From the NCBI GenBank assembly GCA_913061475.1, contig CAJXUN010000007.1, forward strand, positions 1 to 64,000: a stretch of 64,000 nt of DNA. The letters are read 5' to 3'. The stretch is from an uncultured Colwellia sp. (GTDB taxonomy: Bacteria; Pseudomonadota; Gammaproteobacteria; Enterobacterales; Alteromonadaceae). The notes under the pieces are model-generated. The model was not told the DNA's origin, made no database searches, and saw nothing but the letters and a program-made list of their open reading frames with translations. The position numbers and the translations under genes are program-made. The first letter of the stretch is position 1. The number at the start of each line of letters is the position of its first letter. Positions 55,815 to 64,000 of this stretch are shown here, in pieces.

Positions 55815-56213
55815 CTACTCAGTAACAAAGAGGTGCTTTTCCATTTCATTCTGTATGTCAGTTGGAATTTTTAAAGAGCTCTGATTTTCATAACAAAAAT
55901 GCACCATCACCGCTGTACCTGACGCACATTTAATATCGTTCTGCCATAATTCTTGATAAACATCGAACGACGAACCACCAATTCGGCCTATATAAGTACG
56001 TAAGGTTATTTCTTTACCGTAATATATTTGCGCATGAAAGTTAACATCGATTTTCGCTAAAATAAGACGCCATTCTTGTAGATTAAGTTCTGGCATAAAC
56101 CACTTAAAAACCGGATCTCGTGCGCCTTCAAACCATACTGGCACCATGGTGTTATTAATGTGTCCAAGCGCATCAGTATCACTAAATCGGGTGGTTATCA
56201 CTTCAGTAAACAT
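55815..56213 (-). CDS. 4HBT-fold acyl-CoA thioesterase
   Basis: 132 aa hotdog-fold protein. TRFSDTDALGHINNTMVPVWFEGAR (about residues 8-32) carries the catalytic Asp of the 4-hydroxybenzoyl-CoA thioesterase family (D13/H17 region), followed by IDVNFHAQIYYGKEITLRTYI. Typical length for YbgC/YbaW-like proteins. It hydrolyses an unidentified acyl-CoA. It stands alone. Confidence 0.85.
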   Translation of the reverse strand: MFTEVITTRFSDTDALGHINNTMVPVWFEGARDPVFKWFMPELNLQEWRLILAKIDVNFHAQIYYGKEITLRTYIGRIGGSSFDVYQELWQNDIKCASGTAVMVHFCYENQSSLKIPTDIQNEMEKHLFVTE

Positions 56214-56400
56214 AAAAACTCTTAATAAACGAAAATTATTGCCACATTCTACAGAGATTTATCAACAAGGTAATTAATTTAGTCACAGTTTGTTGTATGC
56301 TGACAGCAGATTAACAATAAGATAAGGCCTTGTTGAGCTTTCACTTTAGTCGTTGTACTTGAAAAGCTGTCAATAATATTCAAGAGCAACTGCACTATCA

Positions 56401-57123
56401 ATGACAAGTTCAATAGACACTAAAAACATGACTGATTTTATAGAAGTATACCCTAACGCACTGAGCCCTGAATTTTGTAAAAAGTTTATTTTAGACTTTG
56501 ATAACAGCAAACATCAAGTGGCGGGCAGAACAGGTAATGGTGTTGATACCACTAAAAAGCTGAGCCAAGATATTTACTTAAACCAACATGCAGAATTTCA
56601 GCCGGCACTGCAGAGTATTTTGCAGGTCTGTGGTGAGCAGGTCACTGAGTATATAGGCAAGTATTTTTTTAGTTTAATTAGTGGCATTTCACTCACCGTT
56701 CAACACCCTAAAACCAAGCAACCTGTGGTGCTTACTGTAGATAATTTCGAAGAAGTTGGTAAACCCAATTTGTTTAACTTAATTAAATACCTGTTTAACT
56801 TGGCTCCCATTAACGCGCAACGTTATGAGCAAGGTAAAGGAAATTATGGCTATTGGCACTCAGAAATATACCCGCAACTGAATGAGAATAAGGCACTACA
56901 CCGTGTATTGTTATTTTTGATTTACTTAAATGACGTTGAAGAGGGTGGTGAAACTGATTTTTATTACCAAAATAAAAGCATTAAACCTAAAGCAGGTACT
57001 ATGGTCATTGCACCTTGCGGCTTTACCCATACCCATAGGGGCAATATCCCCGTGTCATCAAACAAATACGTATTAACGTCGTGGGTGAGTTTTAATCCAG
57101 CTAATCAAATTTATATCGGGTAA
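56401..57123 (+). CDS. 2OG-Fe(II) oxygenase family protein
   Basis: 240 aa, prolyl-4-hydroxylase-like fold (double-stranded beta helix). The first metal ligands appear as HSE (His153, Glu155) rather than the usual HxD; the distal His is in THTHRG (His210 or 212), and the 2-oxoglutarate-binding basic residue is near NKYVLTSW. EGGETDFYY (about 181-189) is typical. The substrate is unknown. Close relatives are common, unassigned marine gammaproteobacterial proteins. Convergent with pssA. Confidence 0.82.
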   Translation: MTSSIDTKNMTDFIEVYPNALSPEFCKKFILDFDNSKHQVAGRTGNGVDTTKKLSQDIYLNQHAEFQPALQSILQVCGEQVTEYIGKYFFSLISGISLTVQHPKTKQPVVLTVDNFEEVGKPNLFNLIKYLFNLAPINAQRYEQGKGNYGYWHSEIYPQLNENKALHRVLLFLIYLNDVEEGGETDFYYQNKSIKPKAGTMVIAPCGFTHTHRGNIPVSSNKYVLTSWVSFNPANQIYIG

Positions 57124-57190
57124 CGGGCTTTAGCCCGTTTAGCATAAATCACTTTGCAAATAATCCATGACGCAAAGTGATTTATGCTAA
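57124..57190. repeat. Two nested/adjacent inverted repeats between convergent genes
   Basis: AACGGGC / GCCCGTT (57123-57140) is followed by a perfect 19-bp inverted repeat (57139-57157 and 57172-57190, beginning TTAGCATAAATCACTTTGC) with a 14-base loop. The longer hairpin reads the same from both strands and lies between the 2OG oxygenase and pssA stop codons, so it probably acts as a bidirectional terminator or mRNA end structure. There is no long T run. Confidence 0.65.
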
Positions 57191-57208
57191 GAATACTTAA
57201 AGTAGGGC

Positions 57209-58528
57209 TTAGAGAAAGCGTTTTAATAAGCGATCTATTTGGGTCATACGCAATTTTTTCAGTAGCTTACGCGGTTTGTCGGGATAATCTTGCAGGCTTT
57301 CAATGTCACTTGGCTTAGTGATCGTTCGAGTATATTGCGTAATACGTTGAAACTCTGCGGTAAATTTATCAACTAATTGACCTTTAGCATCATCAAGTAA
57401 AACACCATTTTCCAAGTCTAACGACCAAGCTCTTGGGTTAAGGTTACTGCCAGTTAATAGATGATAACGTTCATCAACCACTAAGCCTTTTAAGTGAAAA
57501 CTATTATCGTCATGTTGCCATAACCGTAGCGACAAATTACCATTATCCAAATGCTTTTGACGTCGTGCAATAAAGGTGGCTAACAGGCGCTCGTAGATAT
57601 AAGGCACAATTTCAACGGTTGAAAAGGTTGCCTCATCAGCATTATAAAAATCATTCGCTTTTTTGTCGCCAACCGTTAACGTCACTTTAACACCACGTTT
57701 GAGAGCCGCATCTAAATCTCTCAATAGAGGTTTAGGTAAGTTAAAATACGGTGTAAAAATAACTAATGTATCGCGACTGCTCCGTATTAAATCTCTGATC
57801 ACACGATTAAGCTGATTACCTCGACGACCACAACCAACAAACATAGAAGCTTGAATGTCTTCACTTCTAACGTAGTTAAAAGGACGATATTTGGACGACT
57901 TTAATAACTTAGTTAAACGTAAAATATTGCGCTTAACTACTTTAGCATCAGGCAGCACACCGCGGTTTAATAATGGCGCAAGTGCTGAATCAATAAAACA
58001 GCGTTGTAAGTATTCACAAAAATTATCCGCTAATGCCTTACTGTGCAAACGATAATAGCGATCAAGGCGATAGCGCCCTGCTTGTTGCAAATAAATGTCA
58101 TTAATACTCGCACCGGTGTACAGCAGTACATCATCAATCACCATACCTTTTAAATGTAAAACGCCGAGTAATTCCTTACGTTTAACAGGTACACCATAAA
58201 TATTAATTGATTCAGTCTGTTGTTGCTCAAGGGCTAAATAAAGTTCACGATTACCGCCATGCTCTTTTTGACCAATCAAGCCACGTTGGGCACGATGAAA
58301 ATCAACAAATAGGCAAATATCTAATGTCGGCGTTTTTGCTTTCGCTTGATATAACGCGTCAAGCACTTCTCTGCCTGCCGTATCATCTTGGACATAAAGC
58401 GCAGAAATATAAACCCGTGATTTCGCTTGCGCTATTTCTGCTAACAACATTTGCTTAAAATCAGCAGCAGTATTAGCAATATCGATATCTGTGGCAGCTA
58501 TGCCAACCATGGAATTAACAGCAACCAT
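57209..58528 (-). CDS. pssA: CDP-diacylglycerol--serine O-phosphatidyltransferase
   Basis: 439 aa, phospholipase-D superfamily (subclass I Pss, E. coli type). Both HKD motifs are seen: HLKGMVIDDVLLYTGASIND (His/Lys/Asp near residue 125) and FHLKGLVVDERYHLLTGSNLNPRAW (near 346). It makes phosphatidylserine for phosphatidylethanolamine synthesis and associates with the membrane surface. The first ATG is weakly supported by a Shine-Dalgarno, so the N-terminal 10-25 residues are uncertain. Confidence 0.92.
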   Translation of the reverse strand: MVAVNSMVGIAATDIDIANTAADFKQMLLAEIAQAKSRVYISALYVQDDTAGREVLDALYQAKAKTPTLDICLFVDFHRAQRGLIGQKEHGGNRELYLALEQQQTESINIYGVPVKRKELLGVLHLKGMVIDDVLLYTGASINDIYLQQAGRYRLDRYYRLHSKALADNFCEYLQRCFIDSALAPLLNRGVLPDAKVVKRNILRLTKLLKSSKYRPFNYVRSEDIQASMFVGCGRRGNQLNRVIRDLIRSSRDTLVIFTPYFNLPKPLLRDLDAALKRGVKVTLTVGDKKANDFYNADEATFSTVEIVPYIYERLLATFIARRQKHLDNGNLSLRLWQHDDNSFHLKGLVVDERYHLLTGSNLNPRAWSLDLENGVLLDDAKGQLVDKFTAEFQRITQYTRTITKPSDIESLQDYPDKPRKLLKKLRMTQIDRLLKRFL

Positions 58529-58596
58529 ATTAACGGTTGCCTGCGTGCGTGAGAGAAAATTTATGTGTTTTATTATTATTCATTCAGTCTAGGTAA

Positions 58597-60540
58597 TTAT
58601 TTTTTCAGAGTAAACTGCGCTAATTGTACCGCAAGATCCTCTGCAAGTTGAGAAATATTAGCTCCCGCATTGGCAGCATCTTCAGCAGACTGTAACAAAT
58701 TATCCGTACTTTCAGCAATATCGTGAGTATTACCTGTGATACCAACCACCATATTACGCTGTTGTTCAACAGCATTTGATATTTCAGTTGTCGCAGAAAC
58801 TATCTCAGTCACGCTTTGACTTACCTGTTGAAAGGTCTCAGCGACTTGCGCGGTTTTCTCAACACCTTGTTCAGCTTGTTCAACACCGTTTTTCATCGCT
58901 TCAACTGACCGGTTTGTACCTAGCTGTAATTGTTCAATTATTCGTTGAATTTCACTGGTTGAGTCTTGTGTTCTACTCGCCAAGGTTCGAACTTCGTCAG
59001 CGACTACAGCAAAACCTCTGCCTTGTTCACCTGCTCTTGCCGCTTCGATTGCAGCATTTAACGCCAGCAAGTTAGTTTGATCTGCTATCTCTCTGATCAC
59101 GTTAACAAACTTGCCAATCTCTGTACTATGCACCGCCAGCTCATTAATCACTTCAGCAGAAGTATGTACTTGCGAAGAAATAGCGGTGATCACACTCGCG
59201 GTATCGCTAATGACCTGCTCACCATGACTAACACTGGTGTAGGCATGTTCTGTCAGGGTTTTTGCGTCTGCGGTATTTGACGAAATGATTTGCACCGAAT
59301 CATTAACTTGATTAATAGAGCTGGCAACTTGATGAGTATCTTGTTGCTGTTGAGCAATGTTTTTCTCCATCGCTTCGGTGAGGCTATTGATATTAGCCGC
59401 GGCAGATTTTAGTACCGATACATCATTAGCAACATTCGATAACAGTGTATGAATTTTATGCTGCATTTGGCTAAAACGACGCGCAATATCACCAAGCTCA
59501 TCTTTAGAACTGCTAACAATATCAAGTGAAAAATCACCGTTACCCAAGCGTTCTGCCGCCAAATTTATTTTGTTAACGTTTTCACTTAACGATTGGTATA
59601 TGCCCACCAATAAATAGCTTATCGCTAACATAATAACGACGAGTATAATCGACAATAACCACAGCGCCTGCATACCACTATTTTTTAATTTTTTAATACG
59701 TTCAACTAACAGCTGCTCTGACAACGTCATTAACTCTTGCTGTTTTTTGTATTGCGCATTTCCTAAGTTTTCCGCTTGAGCGACACGCCATTGAATGCTG
59801 TCAGGATTAATAACTTGGCTACGAAGTGATGCTTGAAAACTGTCTAGCGACTGGTTTACTTCATCGTATTGCGCTAAATAGTCATTAAACATGTTAGGAG
59901 CAACACGTTTAAGTTGCTCAATAGTTTTTGCGTACTGCAGCTGCAGCTCATCTAGGCGATTATCTAAGGCCACAAGTAGCGTATAGGTTTGTGCACTGAA
60001 ACCGCCATTATTAATAATACTGCGGGTTAAATCTTTAATCCTGCCGATGTATTCAACTAAAGCTGGCATTCTGATCAACGCGGCTTCGGCAAGATAAAAA
60101 GCTTGCGGATCAGGTTCTCGAGACAAACCGCTCACGGCAGCTAAGTTTTCTCTTTCAGCAAAGGTTTTATCGTAAAACATTGAAAAATCGCTAAACGTTC
60201 TCTCACTTGCTTGTAAATTTTGCCAACCATCAAGCAGTGTTTGTTTATTATTTGCGGCTAGCGCCAGTTGTTCAATTTGGTTGGTAATATCATTACCACG
60301 AGATAAGCTTAGACGATTATTCCCAACCGCTTGCTCGAGCTCAATGACGGCAGCTATCTGAGTATTGCCCAATAATTCTTGCTGATATTGGCTTAAATCA
60401 TGGAATTGTTGTTTGACAATCCAGATGAAACTGGCAATCAATGGCAGGTAAAACATTAAAGCTAAGAGCGAGAATTTAGCTTTAAATCTTAGTGAATTCG
60501 AAATAGCAATCGCGGGTTTAAATATTAGTGTCATAGTCAC
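58597..60540 (-). CDS. Methyl-accepting chemotaxis protein
   Basis: 647 aa. Two membrane segments (about 24-43 and 290-312) bound a long helical periplasmic sensor region (about 45-288, nitrate/four-helix-type). HAMP domain at about 313-365 ([30 protein letters not shown]). The cytoplasmic signalling domain has the highly conserved hairpin tip [38 protein letters not shown]. It relays a chemical signal to CheA/CheW. No che genes are adjacent. The ligand is unknown. Confidence 0.94.
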   Translation of the reverse strand: MTMTLIFKPAIAISNSLRFKAKFSLLALMFYLPLIASFIWIVKQQFHDLSQYQQELLGNTQIAAVIELEQAVGNNRLSLSRGNDITNQIEQLALAANNKQTLLDGWQNLQASERTFSDFSMFYDKTFAERENLAAVSGLSREPDPQAFYLAEAALIRMPALVEYIGRIKDLTRSIINNGGFSAQTYTLLVALDNRLDELQLQYAKTIEQLKRVAPNMFNDYLAQYDEVNQSLDSFQASLRSQVINPDSIQWRVAQAENLGNAQYKKQQELMTLSEQLLVERIKKLKNSGMQALWLLSIILVVIMLAISYLLVGIYQSLSENVNKINLAAERLGNGDFSLDIVSSSKDELGDIARRFSQMQHKIHTLLSNVANDVSVLKSAAANINSLTEAMEKNIAQQQQDTHQVASSINQVNDSVQIISSNTADAKTLTEHAYTSVSHGEQVISDTASVITAISSQVHTSAEVINELAVHSTEIGKFVNVIREIADQTNLLALNAAIEAARAGEQGRGFAVVADEVRTLASRTQDSTSEIQRIIEQLQLGTNRSVEAMKNGVEQAEQGVEKTAQVAETFQQVSQSVTEIVSATTEISNAVEQQRNMVVGITGNTHDIAESTDNLLQSAEDAANAGANISQLAEDLAVQLAQFTLKK

Positions 60541-60654
60541 TCTTATCTGTTGATTATCTACAAAGTGCTTTTTATCAGCATATCACTTGACCCAGATAAG
60601 TTAATGATTATTTCAATTTAAATGACTACCGTTTTTATTTACCTAATTTCAAAA

Positions 60655-60692
60655 AAAATTACCATGAGCATTTATTATAAAATACTCATGGC
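60655..60692 (-). terminator. Probable terminator after fadH
   Basis: Stem CCATGAG / CTCATGG with imperfect extension and a nine- to twelve-base loop; on the minus strand it is followed by TAATTTTTTTTG. Confidence 0.65.
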
Positions 60693-60721
60693 AGATTAAT
60701 TTTACGCGTTGCTCGACCAGC

Positions 60722-62758
<2,037 letters not shown>

Positions 62759-62977
62759 TCACTTTTGGTTGTCATGTTAAATAGTGTTTAAAGCAAGTTT
62801 AGTTTGTTACTTGAAGCTGTACATCTAAAATATCTGCATTACGTGTAAAACTCAAGCCTTATTTTGACACCTGTCAGATTGGCTTTTTCATACTATCTAT
62901 AAATACTCAGCAAAAGATGATGATTTACTTTCTCACCGATCACAGTATGCTGCGAATAAAAGATTGGGAGAAGTGTC

Positions 62978-63478
62978 ATTAACATCAACAAAAATATTAT
63001 CATTACTGAAATTGTTTCCCAGCTACAACAAGAGTTAGCGCAGGCATTAGTTGCGGCAGATAATGCCCATAAAGCGGCTACTGACGATCAGTCTGTGGCT
63101 GAAACACAGTACGATACTTTAGCAATTGAGCAGAGTTATTTAGCCGAGGGGCAATCACGGCGAGTAGACGACATAAACGCTGGGATTAAAAGCTTACAAA
63201 GTCTTAAATTTGATCCATTACTGAATAAAGCACGAGTGATGATGGGATCATTGGTACAAATGGAACAAGACATAGCTAAGCGGCACTGGTTTTTTATTAC
63301 CTCGGCTGCCGGTGGCTATCGTTGTCAGGTCTCGCATCAAGGGAAATTAATAAAGATTACCTTGATTACCCCGCAAGCACCTATGGGCAAAGCACTACTG
63401 CGCAAAGAACTCGATGATGATGTTAGCTTTTCAGTCGGTAAAAATAATATTGCTGACTTCATCACTGACATACAATAA
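62978..63478 (+). CDS. GreA/GreB-like protein with apparent ATT start
   Basis: About 166 aa if it starts at ATT 62978. The frame is open from there, the sequence upstream of the first GTG (63095) is coding-like (IVSQLQQELAQALVAADNAHKAATDD), and GGGAGAAG at 62966-62973 is a good Shine-Dalgarno for the ATT. No ATG, and no better GTG or TTG, is available between the previous in-frame stop and 63095. The family (N-terminal coiled coil, then SYLAEGQSRRVDDINAGIKSLQ, C-terminal small domain with ISTSAAGGYRC-like and SVGKNNIADFI) resembles GreA/GreB-type transcription factors. Function unproven. ATT is a rare, usually feedback-regulated start codon. Confidence 0.75.
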   Translation: MNINKNIIITEIVSQLQQELAQALVAADNAHKAATDDQSVAETQYDTLAIEQSYLAEGQSRRVDDINAGIKSLQSLKFDPLLNKARVMMGSLVQMEQDIAKRHWFFITSAAGGYRCQVSHQGKLIKITLITPQAPMGKALLRKELDDDVSFSVGKNNIADFITDIQ

Positions 63479-63514
63479 CCGTTTACTTGAAGGTAAACGG
63501 TTATTAATTTTTTA
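63474..63514 (+). terminator. Terminator between the GreA-like gene and the MFS gene
   Basis: A perfect 13-bp stem (AATAACCGTTTAC / GTAAACGGTTATT) with a six-base loop, then AATTTTTT. The stop codon of the GreA-like gene lies inside the left arm. Confidence 0.85.
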
Positions 63515-63555
63515 GCTCTTAGTGGCATCGAAATTTTATTTAAACTTATTTGAAG

Positions 63556-64000
63556 CTAATTGTTTAATAGCACTTTAATGCGAGGTAAGTCGACAACTTT
63601 CTCATCGACTTTTAAGTAAGCAACGGCATCATCATGTATAATGATAGCTTCAATTACTCCCGGCATTTCACTCAGTTTTTGTGCCACTTCTCGCGCTTTT
63701 TCATCGCTGACAATATTGGTGGCAAAACTATAAGCCTTAGATTTTTTCAGTGGTTTCATCCCTAAGGTTAATAACAACCAAACTAAGCCAAAGAGCGCCA
63801 TCACTAGAAATATCGTTTGTTCGCCAAATTCTCCGGCAATAAAACCACCTAATATACCACCAGCAAAAGCACCTAAAAACTGACTACTCGAGTAAATTCC
63901 CATCACACTGCCTTTTACACCGGCAGGGGCAATGCGCGACAATATTGACGGCATGGTGGCTTCCAAATAATTAAAGGCAGTAAAAAACATCATCACCGAT
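63556..64000 (-). CDS. YajR-like MFS transporter, 3' part (cut by window edge)
   Basis: Only the C-terminal ~148 residues are inside the window; the frame is open to the right edge. Membrane segments (LEATMPSILSRIAPAGVKGSVMGIYSSSQFLGAFAGGILGGFIAGEF, IFLVMALFGLVWLLLTLGM) are followed by a soluble ferredoxin-like tail (KAREVAQKLSEMPGVIEAIIIHDDAVAYLKVDEKVVD), which is the YAM domain of YajR-type transporters. The substrate is unknown. Confidence 0.85.
   Translation of the reverse strand, partial: SVMMFFTAFNYLEATMPSILSRIAPAGVKGSVMGIYSSSQFLGAFAGGILGGFIAGEFGEQTIFLVMALFGLVWLLLTLGMKPLKKSKAYSFATNIVSDEKAREVAQKLSEMPGVIEAIIIHDDAVAYLKVDEKVVDLPRIKVLLNN

Overview
The window is an AT-rich chromosomal segment of a marine gammaproteobacterium, most likely Colwelliaceae or a close relative (Colwellia/Thalassotalea type). 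This assignment is an inference from the AT-rich base composition, the gene neighbourhoods (tyrS - LytM peptidase - anmK; mtnN - CobD/CbiB-like) and the mixture of a nos cluster with gammaproteobacterial housekeeping genes. No rRNA, tRNA or CRISPR array was seen.

Region 1 (about 0.5-15.1 kb) is an aromatic catabolism island. It carries a full protocatechuate 4,5-cleavage (meta) pathway: LigA/LigB (ring cleavage), LigC (semialdehyde oxidation), LigI (pyrone hydrolysis), LigU/GalD-type tautomerase, LigJ (hydratase) and LigK (aldolase giving pyruvate plus oxaloacetate). The genes form two rightward operons and one middle block around a leftward LysR-type regulator that has two consecutive DNA-binding domains. 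Less familiar partners are a repeat-built multi-spanning membrane protein (candidate importer), an orphan periplasmic binding protein, two tandem secreted MoaF/calycin-like proteins, an unexplained 6PGDH-like dehydrogenase, an aldehyde dehydrogenase and a frameshifted aldo/keto reductase.

Region 2 (about 15.1-26.7 kb) is a decayed accessory zone. It holds a TonB-dependent receptor pseudogene, one intact TonB-dependent receptor, two paralogous double-domain SnoaL-like exported proteins (one beside an AraC regulator), remnants of IS256, IS3 and IS1182 transposases, and one intact IS110-family element of the IS1111 type with 12-bp inverted repeats and a non-coding 3' segment of about 220 bp, where a guide (seek/bridge) RNA would be expected.

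Region 3 (26.7-38.1 kb) begins with an SUMF1-fold secreted protein with a carbohydrate-binding-like C-terminus, convergent with a CadC/ToxR-type regulator. Housekeeping genes follow: dUTPase, mtnN, CbiB-like, rhodanese, TRIC channel, GFA protein, RraB and lipoproteins.

Region 4 (38.2-46.1 kb) is a leftward nosRZDFYL operon for N2O reduction, with a Tat-type NosZ. Separate norEF-like genes lie at 52.7-53.5 kb, and both loci have FNR/DNR-like sites upstream. No norCB, nir or nar genes are visible here.

Region 5 (46.4-64 kb) is core genome: tyrS, a LytM peptidase, anmK, a YfcH-like epimerase, htpX, ssb, a thioesterase, a 2OG-Fe(II) oxygenase, pssA, a chemotaxis receptor, fadH, a GreA-like protein with an apparent ATT start, and the 3' end of a YajR-like MFS transporter cut by the window edge.
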